64,000 nucleotides of DNA from Micrococcales bacterium. Its GTDB lineage: Bacteria > Actinomycetota > Actinomycetes > S36-B12 > UBA10799. The stretch lies in the NCBI GenBank assembly GCA_016703125.1, contig JADJCR010000004.1, positions 62,001-126,000 on the forward strand. The letters run 5' to 3'. Position numbers and translations under genes: made by a program. This document shows positions 40,354-48,252 of this stretch, in pieces; positions within the stretch are counted from its first letter, which is position 1; every line of letters begins with the position of its first letter. The notes under the pieces were generated by a model that did no database searches, was not told the DNA's origin, and saw only the letters and a program-made list of their open reading frames with translations.

Positions 40354-41166
40354 CTATCGCCCGTCGAACACCGGGTCGCGTCGTTCACGGGCGGCGCGCA
40401 GGCCCTCCTGGACGTCTGCGGTGGTCATCGTCACGGGCTGGGCCAGCGCCTCCCAGCGCACTGCCTCTGCCAGCGAGGAGGGCGGCGCCGGCGACAGACC
40501 CTGCTTGGTCAACCGCACGGCGATCGGGGCGTTGCCGGCGATCTGGGCCATCTCGACCAGCACGTCGTCGGTGGTCACCTGGCGCGTGGCGATGCCCGCG
40601 GCCAGCATCTGCGAGGCGTCGAGGCTGCGACCGGTGAGAAGCAGGTCGCGGGCCAGCGCTGGGCCGGCGGCCTGGGTGAGCAGGAAGGTGGTGCCCATAC
40701 CGGCGTGCAGGCCGAGCCGCGTGAACGGGACCGAGAACCGCGCCGACTGCCCGACCCAGCGGATGTCACACGCGAGCGCGACGGCAGCACCGGCGCCGAT
40801 GGCCGGGCCTTCGACGAACGCGACGGTGGGGACCGCCAGTTGCGCGATCGACAGCCAGTCGGCGTAGAAGGCACTCATGCGCCGACTCAGCACCTCGACC
40901 CCGTCGGCACCGCCCTCGGCCAGCCAACCGAGATCCCCGCCGGCACAGAAGGCACCGCCCTCCCCGCGGACCAGCACCGCCCGCAACCCGGGCTGTTCCC
41001 GCAACTGCGCCATGGCCCCGGCCCAGGCGCGGGTCATGGCACCTGACATCGCGTTGCGTTGGGCCGGATTGGCCAGCACCACCTCGGCGATACCCGACTC
41101 GTGCAGGCACACGACCAGGTGATCGGCGTCTGCGGTGAGCGACGAAAGGGGTGGGGTGAGTGTCAT
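40354..41166 (-). CDS. Enoyl-CoA hydratase/isomerase family protein
   Basis: This 270-residue crotonase-fold protein has NPAQRNAMSGAM, the first oxyanion-hole segment GGAFCAGGDLGWL and the second VEGPAIGAGAAVALACDIR. The usual second catalytic glutamate position (FTRLGLHAGMG) lacks a clear acidic residue, so hydratase activity is uncertain; isomerase or another crotonase reaction is possible. ATG 41166 is leaderless by TAGGGT ending 6 nt upstream. It runs toward the dyad-rich region, where the 68-bp repeat may help end transcription. Confidence 0.9.
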   Translation of the reverse strand: MTLTPPLSSLTADADHLVVCLHESGIAEVVLANPAQRNAMSGAMTRAWAGAMAQLREQPGLRAVLVRGEGGAFCAGGDLGWLAEGGADGVEVLSRRMSAFYADWLSIAQLAVPTVAFVEGPAIGAGAAVALACDIRWVGQSARFSVPFTRLGLHAGMGTTFLLTQAAGPALARDLLLTGRSLDASQMLAAGIATRQVTTDDVLVEMAQIAGNAPIAVRLTKQGLSPAPPSSLAEAVRWEALAQPVTMTTADVQEGLRAARERRDPVFDGR

Positions 41167-41244
41167 AGGCGCACCCTATGCCCGTAGCATTTCGGCGAAG
41201 GAACGTTCAGCCTCGCGCACATGTGGGGCGAGAGGGAGTGGAAC

Positions 41245-41403
41245 ATGGCTGAGACCTACGAAGGCGAAGGCTACTGCGTCAAGTGCAAGACCAAGCGGCC
41301 GCTCAACGGCGAGGTGCACGAGACCAACGGCCGGCGTATCGCCAAGGGCAAGTGCCCCGAATGCGGCACCACGGTGACCCGAATTCTGGGCAAGGCGAAC
41401 TAG
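41245..41403 (+). CDS. DUF5679 zinc-ribbon protein
   Basis: This 52-residue protein has two CxxC pairs, Cys11/Cys14 (GYCVKCKTKR) and Cys37/Cys40 (GKCPECGTT), separated by a basic hairpin, as in the DUF5679 family. It should bind one zinc ion; the role is unknown, possibly nucleic-acid binding. ATG 41245 follows AGAGGGAG. A strong bidirectional hairpin ends the gene. Confidence 0.93.
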   Translation: MAETYEGEGYCVKCKTKRPLNGEVHETNGRRIAKGKCPECGTTVTRILGKAN

Positions 41404-41413
41404 ATCGCCGAGG

Positions 41414-41449
41414 ACGGCGGGCTCCGGTGACATCACCGGGGCCCGCCGT
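41414..41449. terminator. Bidirectional hairpin terminator
   Basis: ACGGCGGGCTCCGGTG (41414-41429) pairs with 41434-41449 with one mismatch around a 4-nt loop. It lies just after the DUF5679 stop and overlaps the stop of the convergent gene. Confidence 0.75.
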
Positions 41450-42182
41450 TCGTCACGTCCGGCCGTTGGCAGCCGCAGCGGGGATGGATCTGCCACACCC
41501 GCCATGCCGGACCCGGGCGCTCCGGGTCGAAGATCATCTCCAGGCCCACGGTCTGCTCTGCAGTGGCGATGTGGGCGATCGCGCCGGCGGCCAGCGCCAG
41601 TTGCGCCGGCTCGTGCCACACCGGCACGCTGCCGGCCTGGGCCGCGATGCTCCACCACGACGTGTCGGCATCGGCCCACGTCAGGTCGACGCAGCGAGGG
41701 CACGGACCGCGCCCCTCGTCGATGACCGGACCCACATGAACCGCACGAGCCCCGAACCAGACTGGAACCAGCCGGCTGCAGCCGCCCGGCGCCGTGAGCA
41801 AGGAGGGCAACTGACCCTGCGGGAAGACCGTGACGTGTGCGCCGGCAACGACCTGCACCCCGGCTTGCCGCAATGCGGCTCGCAGAGGTTCGTCGATCAG
41901 CCCGGTGCAGTGCAGCGCCACCTGTACGGCCGATGGGGGCTCGAGTAATCCGACCCGCCGCAGGTCGGCCAGGATCTGCTCCGCCCGGTCCACCGGGACT
42001 CCACAGTCCACTGCTGCTGCCAGTGCCCGCGACCGGTCACGCGACGAGTGCAGCATGGTCAGCCATTGGGGCAGTTGGGCCGGTGCGTGCTCCACCTGCA
42101 GGCTGTGCGCCCCCCACCCGATCTGAAGCGTCCGGTCGTCGCGCCAGGCCAGGACGGGATTGCCGATGAGCCGAAGAGCCAT
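41433..42182 (-). CDS. TOMM cyclodehydratase/E1-like protein (Rv3196 position)
   Basis: This 249-residue protein resembles the precursor-binding part of TOMM (thiazole/oxazole-modified microcin) cyclodehydratases and E1-like proteins. It has an N-terminal winged-helix-like region (RAEQILADLRRVGLLEPP), a Rossmann-like middle (VQVALHCTGLIDEPL, VTVFPQG) and four cysteines in pairs (GPCPRCVDLTWAD and HPRCGCQ) able to bind zinc. There is no YcaO partner or precursor peptide nearby. It occupies the place of M. tuberculosis Rv3196 next to the AarF kinase. The function of this stand-alone version is unknown. Homology is by pattern, not search. Confidence 0.7.
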   Translation of the reverse strand: MALRLIGNPVLAWRDDRTLQIGWGAHSLQVEHAPAQLPQWLTMLHSSRDRSRALAAAVDCGVPVDRAEQILADLRRVGLLEPPSAVQVALHCTGLIDEPLRAALRQAGVQVVAGAHVTVFPQGQLPSLLTAPGGCSRLVPVWFGARAVHVGPVIDEGRGPCPRCVDLTWADADTSWWSIAAQAGSVPVWHEPAQLALAAGAIAHIATAEQTVGLEMIFDPERPGPAWRVWQIHPRCGCQRPDVTNGGPR

Positions 42183-42205
42183 ACCCTGATGCTCCCCCGC
42201 ACCGC

Positions 42206-42231
42206 CTGTGGATCGCTGCCACGATCCACAG
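42206..42231. promoter_or_regulatory. Perfect 10-bp dyad in divergent promoter region
   Basis: CTGTGGATCG (42206-42215) and CGATCCACAG (42222-42231) form a perfect inverted repeat with a 6-nt loop. It lies between the divergent cyclodehydratase-like gene (24 bp away) and the AarF gene (61 bp away). No T-run follows, so an operator is more likely than a terminator. Confidence 0.45.
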
Positions 42232-42292
42232 CCCGGATGTGCTAACGGCCATGCCATTGGTGCCTTCCGTCAAGCCATAGCAGAATCGGGGC

Positions 42293-43618
42293 ATGGCCGA
42301 CGACAGCACTCCGATCCCGAAACGCGCTGTCGCCCGCACCGCCCGAATGGCCAGCCTGCCGCTGGGTTATGCCGGCCGCACTGCGCTGGGCCTGGGCAAG
42401 CGCATCGGGGGCAAGCCCGCTGAGGTCGTGGCCACCGAGATCCAGATGCGCACCGCAGAGCAGATGTTCAAGGTGCTCGGCGAGCTCAAGGGCGGCGCCA
42501 TGAAGTTCGGGCAGGCCCTCAGCGTGTTCGAGGCGGCACTGCCGGAGGAGATGGCCGGGCCGTATCGCGCCACTCTGACGCGCCTGCAGGACGCGGCACC
42601 GCCGATGCCCGCACAGACCGTGCACGACGTGCTGGCCGACCAGTTGGGTGCGGACTGGCGCGAGCGGTTCGCGCAGTTCGACGACGACCCGGCGGCCGCC
42701 GCGTCCATCGGGCAGGTGCACCGCGCTGTGTACCGGGACGGGCGCACCGTGGCGGTCAAGGTCCAGTACCCCGGCGCCGCCAAGGCCCTCATGAGCGACC
42801 TCAATCAGGTGGCCCGCATGGGGCGCATGTTCGGCGGCATGGTCCCCGGCATGGACATCAAGCCGCTCATCGAGGAACTGCGGGCCAGGGTCTCCGAAGA
42901 GCTCGACTACCTGCGGGAGTCGCAGTCCCAGCGCGCGTTCGCCGTGGCGTTCGAGGGCGACCCCGAGTTCCGGGTGCCGCATGTGCTTGCCGCCGCACCG
43001 ATGGTCCTGGTCAGCGAGTGGGTGGACGGGGTTGGGTTGGCTCACATCATCGCCGACGGCACCCAGGAGCAGCGTGATCGCAGCGGGACGCTCTACCAGC
43101 GATTCCTGTTGTCCGGGCCGCAGCGCGCGGGCCTGCTGCACGCGGACCCGCATCCCGGCAACTACCGGTACACCGACGACGGCAGACTCGCAGTGCTGGA
43201 CTTCGGAGCGGTCGCGCACCTTCCCGACGGCCTGCCGCCCGCCTTGGGGCGCCTGCTGCGCATCGCGATGATGGACGACGCAGATGGGGTCCTGGAGGGC
43301 CTGCGGGAGGAGGGTTTCGTCAAGAGTTCCGTGACATTGGAAGCCCAGGCATTGCTGGACTACCTCATGCCACTGGTCGAACCGGCACGCTACGAGACCT
43401 TCAGTTACTCCCGGGAATGGCTGCGGGGGGAGTTCATGCGGTTGAAGGATCCCCGCAGCGAGGAATTCACCGTCGGCTTCAAACTCAATCTGCCTCCCAA
43501 CTACCTCCTGATCCACCGGGTCTGGCTCGGATGTGTGGGGGTGCTGTGCCAACTCGGTGCGAACGTCCCCACCCGCGCTGAGATCGAGCGCTGGGTACCG
43601 GGTTTCGCCGCAGACTGA
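42293..43618 (+). CDS. AarF/UbiB (ABC1) family kinase-like protein
   Basis: This 441-residue protein has the hallmarks of the ABC1/UbiB atypical kinases: the KxGQ motif in GGAMKFGQALSVF, the Ala-rich nucleotide loop AAAASIGQVHRA, VAVKVQYPG with the ATP-binding lysine, LLHADPHPGNY and VLDFGAV. In other bacteria UbiB supports coenzyme Q production; in actinobacteria, which use menaquinone, the role is unclear. It corresponds to M. tuberculosis Rv3197. ATG 42293 lies 6 nt after CAGAAT. It is convergent with whiB7. Confidence 0.94.
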   Translation: MADDSTPIPKRAVARTARMASLPLGYAGRTALGLGKRIGGKPAEVVATEIQMRTAEQMFKVLGELKGGAMKFGQALSVFEAALPEEMAGPYRATLTRLQDAAPPMPAQTVHDVLADQLGADWRERFAQFDDDPAAAASIGQVHRAVYRDGRTVAVKVQYPGAAKALMSDLNQVARMGRMFGGMVPGMDIKPLIEELRARVSEELDYLRESQSQRAFAVAFEGDPEFRVPHVLAAAPMVLVSEWVDGVGLAHIIADGTQEQRDRSGTLYQRFLLSGPQRAGLLHADPHPGNYRYTDDGRLAVLDFGAVAHLPDGLPPALGRLLRIAMMDDADGVLEGLREEGFVKSSVTLEAQALLDYLMPLVEPARYETFSYSREWLRGEFMRLKDPRSEEFTVGFKLNLPPNYLLIHRVWLGCVGVLCQLGANVPTRAEIERWVPGFAAD

Positions 43619-43639
43619 GCCGGAACGTCACCCGGCACC

Positions 43640-43939
43640 TCACGCGGACGCCAGGACCTCGTCGATCCGACGGACCATCTGCTGCTGCTGCCGGGCCTGG
43701 ATGGCCGCCGCGTCCTTCGGTGGCCGGCCGTTGCGCTTGGGCGCCGGCACCGGCATCCCGCCGCGGAACAGTTCACCACCCCACACCCCGCAGGTCTCGC
43801 CGCGCTCGAGCGCTCCGACGAGGCACTCCCTGCGCAGCGGGCAGCCAAGGCACAACCGACGGGCGCGCTCGATGTCGGCGGGCACGTCGGAGAACCACAG
43901 GTCAGCGGGACCAGTCACGCATGGCATCGGGACAGCCAT
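43640..43939 (-). CDS. whiB7: WhiB7 transcriptional regulator
   Basis: This 99-residue protein has the four Fe-S cysteines of WhiB proteins (Cys7, Cys30, Cys33, Cys39; CLGCPLRREC), the GVWGGE turn and a C-terminal basic AT-hook-like segment (KRNGRPPKD). The AT-hook is diagnostic for WhiB7, which binds AT-rich DNA with the primary sigma factor to activate intrinsic antibiotic-resistance genes. Synteny with AarF on one side and uvrD2 on the other matches M. tuberculosis whiB7 (Rv3197A). The leader carries a 21-codon ORF and an intrinsic terminator, so ribosome-stalling antibiotics should induce it by antitermination. ATG 43939 follows AGGTGAGAG. Confidence 0.94.
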   Translation of the reverse strand: MAVPMPCVTGPADLWFSDVPADIERARRLCLGCPLRRECLVGALERGETCGVWGGELFRGGMPVPAPKRNGRPPKDAAAIQARQQQQMVRRIDEVLASA

Positions 43940-43960
43940 CTCTCTCACCTCCATCTGGAC

Positions 43961-43992
43961 AAACAAAAAGGCCGCGGTTCGCGCCGCGGCCT
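43961..43992 (-). terminator. whiB7 leader intrinsic terminator (attenuator)
   Basis: On the minus strand AGGCCGCGG-type arms (43969-43977 with 43984-43992, 9 bp, 6-nt loop) are followed by TTTTTGTTT (43961-43969). It lies between the leader ORF and the whiB7 start, where a terminator must be bypassed for expression. It is one of very few T-tailed terminators in the window. Confidence 0.85.
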
Positions 43993-44011
43993 GAGGGTCT
44001 TACGACCTGTG

Positions 44012-44077
44012 CTACCCGGGACGCACCGCACAGTCGGCAGCGGCGAAGGCTGCCACGGTGAACGTGGTGGTGGTCAT
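44012..44077 (-). CDS. whiB7 leader peptide (uORF, 21 aa)
   Basis: ATG 44077 opens a 21-codon frame encoding MTTTTFTVAAFA ... DCAVRPG, ending in TAG at 44012-44014. AAGGGAG (44085-44091) lies 7 nt upstream. The stop is 20 nt before the terminator stem, and a small GGTC-GTAA-GACC hairpin lies between. In mycobacteria a translated uORF plus terminator controls whiB7 by attenuation; impaired translation of the uORF lets polymerase read into whiB7. The same layout is seen here. The Thr run at the start may be a stalling-sensitive stretch (inference). Confidence 0.8.
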   Translation of the reverse strand: MTTTTFTVAAFAAADCAVRPG

Positions 44078-44115
44078 CGCCGGACTCCCTTCCTTGCGGT
44101 GCGTACCCGGCAAGG

Positions 44116-46146
44116 TTACGCCTGACCGCCGGGATCGGCAACGGGGTTTCCGGCAACGATGGCCAGCAGTTCATCGGCGTGTGCAGCGACCACGCTGCGC
44201 TGGATGCCGCGCACCCCCGCCAACTCCTTGGCGTCCGACGGCCGGGCGCGGGCGATACCGATCAGCACCGCGTCCGTAGCCACCAGGAACGCGGGCACGG
44301 CCTTCCCGGTCTCGCGACGGCGTTGCTCCACCACGGCGGTCCGCCACCCGCGCAACTGCTCGACGAGGTCCATCGACACCTCTGCCGGACAGGTCCGGCA
44401 CGTGCCCAGGGCACGCTCGACCCCGCTGCTCAGACGCTTGCCGCACACGCGGCAGCCCTGCGCCTTCGCCGCCGTCCGCGCGCGAGGGGCGACGACCCGC
44501 TTGCCGGCGGGCAGGAAGCGGGAAGGCTCCCGCTGGTCGCGGCGGGAGCCACTGCGGGCGTACGACAGTTCCACTGCGTCGCGGGCACGGGTCACCCCAA
44601 CGTAGAACAGTCGCCGCTCCTCCTCCAGGTCGACGAACTCCCCCTGGTAGCGCAGCGGCAGGCCCCCCTCGTACAGGCCGGGCATGAACACCACATCCCA
44701 CTCGAGCCCCTTTGCCGAATGCAGCGACGACAACGTCACCGCCTGCGCGACCGGCGCGTCGTCGTTCAGCGCGCGATCGTCCAGGTCGGCCACGAGGCTT
44801 TCCAGGGACTCGTGCGAGCGGCCCAGGGCCACGAGGGCGGCCAGTGACTCCCACTCCTCGCGCTGGCGCTGCCCCAGCGGAGGGGTGGGCGCGTATCCGA
44901 CCGGTTCGAGGGCCGCAGCCACTCGGTCCGCGACGTCACCCTCCCCGGGCTGCTTGGCCGCCACCCGCAGCAGGGACACCGCCCGCTTGACCTCCGGGCG
45001 CTGCATGAAGCGTGCCGTGCCCCGCACCGTGTAAGGAATCCCCGCGGCCTGCAGTTCCCGCTCGAAACGCGCTGTGGCTGAGTTGATGCGCACCAGGATC
45101 GCGATCTGCTCGGCCGGCACATCCTTGAGCAGCCCGCGGATACGGTCGACCACCGCCACCGCCTCGTCGAGTTCGGTGTCGAAGACGCTGGTGCGGACCG
45201 ACCCCGCCGTGTCCCGCTGCGAGGCCAGCGTCAGCCGCCCGCGGGCATCACCCTGCGCGAGCACGGTGTTGGCCAGATCGATGATCGACCGGGCACAGCG
45301 ATACGAGCGGGTCAAGCGCAGCGTCAGCGCCTCAGGCCACCGCGCACCGAAGCCCAGCAGGTAGTCGCTGCGCGCGCCGGCGAACGAGTAGATCGTCTGC
45401 GAGGGGTCGCCGACCACGCACAGCTCGTCGCGGTCACCGAGCCATCCCTCGATCACCTGCTGCTGCAACGGCGAGACGTCCTGATACTCGTCCACGGTGA
45501 CCCACCGGCACCACTGCCGGACCTGCTCGGCGACGGTGAGGTTCTCCCGGATCAGCCCGGCGTTGAGCAGCAGGATGTCCTCGAAGTCCACCACCCCGGC
45601 CGCATTCTTGACGTCCTCGTACTCCTGGTACACCTCGCCGAGCCGCTCCCCGAGCACTCCGTCGGAGGGTGCCTGTTCGGGCGCCAGACCCATGGCCTTC
45701 GCCCGCTCGATCTCGCCGGTCACATCGCGTCGTCCGGAGTCGTCGAGCCGGATCCCGCGGTTGGCCAGCGCCGTGATCACCAGCGGGATCTTTGACGACT
45801 GCACGCGCGGCACGGACCCCCCGACCGTGCGCGGCCACATCCACTGCAACTGGCGCAGCGCCTCGGAGTGCACCGTGCGCACCCGGACCGCGTCGACCTC
45901 CATCTGCCGCAGTCGCCGGCCGAACTCCCCCGCCGCCCGGGTGGTGAACGTCACCACCAGAGTGCGCCGTGGATCCATGGCGCCGGTCTCCACGCCGTAA
46001 GCGACTCGGTGGGTCAGCGCCCGGGTCTTGCCCGTGCCGGCCCCCGCGAGGACGACGACCGGACCGGACACCGCCTGGGCGACGGCACGCTGCTCCGGGT
46101 CGAGTGGGGCCAGGATGTCTTCGGGCTGCACGGTTCCGATCCTCAC
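44116..46146 (-). CDS. uvrD2: UvrD2 superfamily I helicase with HRDC domain
   Basis: This 676-residue helicase has Walker A AGAGTGKTRALTHR, Walker B VTVDEYQDVSPLQ, GDPSQTIYSFAGA, motif V VTLSSLHSAKGLEWD and motif VI VGVTRARDAVEL. After the motor come two CxxC pairs (CRVCGKRL, CRTCP) and a C-terminal HRDC domain (FLVATDAVLIGIARARP), exactly the UvrD2 plan of M. tuberculosis Rv3198c. It unwinds 3'-5' and is essential in mycobacteria. GTG 46146 is the likeliest start; the frame is open well upstream but that region lies opposite nudC. whiB7 follows on the same strand, so read-through into its leader is possible. Confidence 0.94.
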   Translation of the reverse strand: MRIGTVQPEDILAPLDPEQRAVAQAVSGPVVVLAGAGTGKTRALTHRVAYGVETGAMDPRRTLVVTFTTRAAGEFGRRLRQMEVDAVRVRTVHSEALRQLQWMWPRTVGGSVPRVQSSKIPLVITALANRGIRLDDSGRRDVTGEIERAKAMGLAPEQAPSDGVLGERLGEVYQEYEDVKNAAGVVDFEDILLLNAGLIRENLTVAEQVRQWCRWVTVDEYQDVSPLQQQVIEGWLGDRDELCVVGDPSQTIYSFAGARSDYLLGFGARWPEALTLRLTRSYRCARSIIDLANTVLAQGDARGRLTLASQRDTAGSVRTSVFDTELDEAVAVVDRIRGLLKDVPAEQIAILVRINSATARFERELQAAGIPYTVRGTARFMQRPEVKRAVSLLRVAAKQPGEGDVADRVAAALEPVGYAPTPPLGQRQREEWESLAALVALGRSHESLESLVADLDDRALNDDAPVAQAVTLSSLHSAKGLEWDVVFMPGLYEGGLPLRYQGEFVDLEEERRLFYVGVTRARDAVELSYARSGSRRDQREPSRFLPAGKRVVAPRARTAAKAQGCRVCGKRLSSGVERALGTCRTCPAEVSMDLVEQLRGWRTAVVEQRRRETGKAVPAFLVATDAVLIGIARARPSDAKELAGVRGIQRSVVAAHADELLAIVAGNPVADPGGQA

Positions 46147-46190
46147 ACCCCGGTGCGACACCGCGTCGGCAGCCCTGTGGATCGCGTGGG

Positions 46191-47039
46191 TCAGCGGCGC
46201 CAGGTGTGCGGGATCGGCGCGCCGTACCAGTCGGCGATGAGTTGATGGGCGACGGAGATCCGGGGCGGGATGCGCACCGTGCCCTCCTCGGCGGCGGCCC
46301 GGAACGCCTCGCGGCTGAACCACGCCGTCTGCGTGATCTCCACGCCATCGGGCTGCGAGTCCTGCGCGTGGGTGTGTGCCGTGAACGCGATCATGATCGA
46401 ATTCGGGAAGGGCCACGGCTGGCTCGCCCGGTACGACACCCGGTCGACGGGCACGCGCACGCCGGCCTCCTCGAATACCTCCCGCACCACCGCCTGTTCG
46501 AACGTCTCCCCGGGCTCCACGAACCCGGCCAGCGTCGAGTACCAGCCGGGCGGCCACTCGGCCCGACGGCCCAGCAGCGCCCGGTCCTCGTCGTCGACGA
46601 CCAGCGTGATGACCGCGGGGTCGGTGCGTGGGAAGTGCTCGGAGCCGTCTCGCGGGCAGCGCCGGACCCACCCCGCCCGGATCACCTGCGTGGGCTCGCC
46701 GCAGCGGGAGCAGACCGGGTGGGAGGCGTGCCAGTTGTCCAGCGCGACGGCCGTCAGCGCGGCCGACAACCCGGTGTCGTCGAGCCCATCGGCGAGCGAC
46801 CGGATCTCCTGCGTGGAGTCGGTGCGGGTGCGCAGCGCGAACCACGGAACCCGGTCCACCGTACCCAGCAGGATCGCGTCGGCGGGGTCCGCCGACACCT
46901 GCGCGTCCATGTCGACGTGACCCTTGTAGACCGCCACCAGGCGGCGCTGCGGGTCCTCCCAGAGCTCGCGCACCCGGCCGGGATCACTGCGTGCCGCCTC
47001 ATCGCGCTCGAAACGATCGGGTTCCGCGGTGGGCCACAC
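46191..47039 (-). CDS. nudC: NAD+ diphosphatase (NudC-type Nudix hydrolase)
   Basis: This 282-residue protein has the zinc ribbon of NudC (HPVCSRCGEPT and RRCPRDGSEHFPR), a complete Nudix box (GFVEPGETFEQAVVREVFEEAGV in two parts, G-x5-E-x7-REVFEEAGV) and the SQPWPFPNS signature of NADH pyrophosphatases. It hydrolyses NAD(H) to NMN(H) and AMP and may remove NAD caps from RNA, as in E. coli. It corresponds to M. tuberculosis Rv3199c. GTG 47039 lies 6 nt after TACCGT. It is divergent from the acyltransferase gene. Confidence 0.94.
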   Translation of the reverse strand: MWPTAEPDRFERDEAARSDPGRVRELWEDPQRRLVAVYKGHVDMDAQVSADPADAILLGTVDRVPWFALRTRTDSTQEIRSLADGLDDTGLSAALTAVALDNWHASHPVCSRCGEPTQVIRAGWVRRCPRDGSEHFPRTDPAVITLVVDDEDRALLGRRAEWPPGWYSTLAGFVEPGETFEQAVVREVFEEAGVRVPVDRVSYRASQPWPFPNSIMIAFTAHTHAQDSQPDGVEITQTAWFSREAFRAAAEEGTVRIPPRISVAHQLIADWYGAPIPHTWRR

Positions 47040-47075
47040 CAGGCAACGGTAACCCCTGTGTCAGGATGGGCGGGC
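47040..47075. promoter_or_regulatory. Divergent leaderless-type promoters, 36-bp gap
   Basis: TACCGT on the minus strand (47046-47051) ends 6 nt before GTG 47039. CAGGAT on the plus strand (47062-47067) ends 8 nt before ATG 47076. No Shine-Dalgarno is present for either gene. Confidence 0.5.
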
Positions 47076-48248
47076 ATGGGCGACTTCATCCGACAACTCA
47101 CCGGCGTACGCTTCGTCGCGGCCGCGTGGGTGATGCTCTACCACTTCCAGCCGGCGCTGGCTGCCAGCGGCGTGCTGGTACCCGTCCTGCACGAATTCCT
47201 GCGTCTCGGGTCGGTCGGCGTGGATCTCTTCTTCGCCCTCTCCGGGTTCATCCTCACCCACACGTACCTGACCCGGCTGGGTCCCAGGATCAGTTGGTCG
47301 GGCAGCCTCAACTTCTGGTGGTTGCGGCTGGCCCGTATCTACCCGGTGTACTTCGTGATGCTGAATGTGGCCGGGCTGGCGGCGCTCGCGCAGGGGGTCG
47401 TGACCGGCGAGGGCCGGCGGGACTGGATGACTGTGCCGTCCTACCTCAGCCAGGTGCTGATGATCCAGGAGTGGGGGCCCAACCCGCAGCGGGGCTGGAA
47501 CTTCCCGGCGTGGTCGCTGTCCATGGAGTGGCTGGCCTACCTGTTCTTCCCGCTGCTGGTGTTGCTCCTGTGGCGCCTGCGCGACCGCTTGGGTCCGGCG
47601 GCGCTGGCCGGTCTGGCGTTCCTGAGCCTCACCCCGCTGCTGTACATCGGCCTGACCCGGGACTACGACCCCTTCCTCACGCAGAACTGGGCCAGCACGG
47701 TCCGCATCGCCACGGAGTTCACCGCCGGCAGCATGACGTACCTGGCGGTGCGCAAGTGGCAGAACAGCGCCCGCGCTGGACAGATGGCCGCCGTCCTCGC
47801 GTGGGTCATCCCCGTCGTCATCGTGGTCATCGCCGTGGTGATGGGCAACATGTCGGGACTGCAGTGGCCGGGCCTGCCCGACGAGGCGCCCCGGGGCTAC
47901 GTGATCATCATCCCGCTGCTCGTACTGTGGCTGGGCAGCCTCGCCCTGAGCGATGGCGCCCCGTCGCGATTCCTCAGCACGCACAAACTGGTCGTCGGCG
48001 GCTTCATCTCCTACTCGCTGTACCTCATCCACATCGTCTGGTTCGGACTGTGGCGCGCGGGCATGCAGTTCGTGGGCATCGAGGGCGGTCCGCTGTACCT
48101 GCTCAGCACGCTGTTCCTGATCGTCTCGACGGTGGGCCTGGCCTACTTCATGTGGCGACTCGTCGAGGAGCCGGCCCGCGAATGGATGCGCAGCAAGGTG
48201 GGGGTGCGCAAGGTCCCCACCGAGGAAGCCGGGGAGCAGACGCGCTAG
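47076..48248 (+). CDS. Acyltransferase 3 family membrane protein (OafA/YrhL type)
   Basis: This 390-residue protein has about ten membrane helices with the acyltransferase-3 motifs: RFVAAAWVMLYHF with the catalytic-type histidine, LGSVGVDLFFALSGFILTH, the basic ARIYPVYF loop, and WSLSMEWLAYLFFP. It transfers acetyl or other acyl groups to sugars or lipids of the envelope. The basic C-terminus (WMRSKVGVRKV) is cytoplasmic. It replaces the Rv3200c channel found at this place in M. tuberculosis, so it is an insertion into the core order. The next gene starts 4 bp after its stop. Confidence 0.92.
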   Translation: MGDFIRQLTGVRFVAAAWVMLYHFQPALAASGVLVPVLHEFLRLGSVGVDLFFALSGFILTHTYLTRLGPRISWSGSLNFWWLRLARIYPVYFVMLNVAGLAALAQGVVTGEGRRDWMTVPSYLSQVLMIQEWGPNPQRGWNFPAWSLSMEWLAYLFFPLLVLLLWRLRDRLGPAALAGLAFLSLTPLLYIGLTRDYDPFLTQNWASTVRIATEFTAGSMTYLAVRKWQNSARAGQMAAVLAWVIPVVIVVIAVVMGNMSGLQWPGLPDEAPRGYVIIIPLLVLWLGSLALSDGAPSRFLSTHKLVVGGFISYSLYLIHIVWFGLWRAGMQFVGIEGGPLYLLSTLFLIVSTVGLAYFMWRLVEEPAREWMRSKVGVRKVPTEEAGEQTR

Positions 48249-48252
48249 CCCC

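Noticed and set aside
40105..41046. Plus-strand ORF spanning the repeat and opposite the enoyl-CoA hydratase gene
   Set aside because: Composition is Arg/Gly/Pro-rich shadow; it reads through the palindromic repeat and antisense to a well-supported gene.
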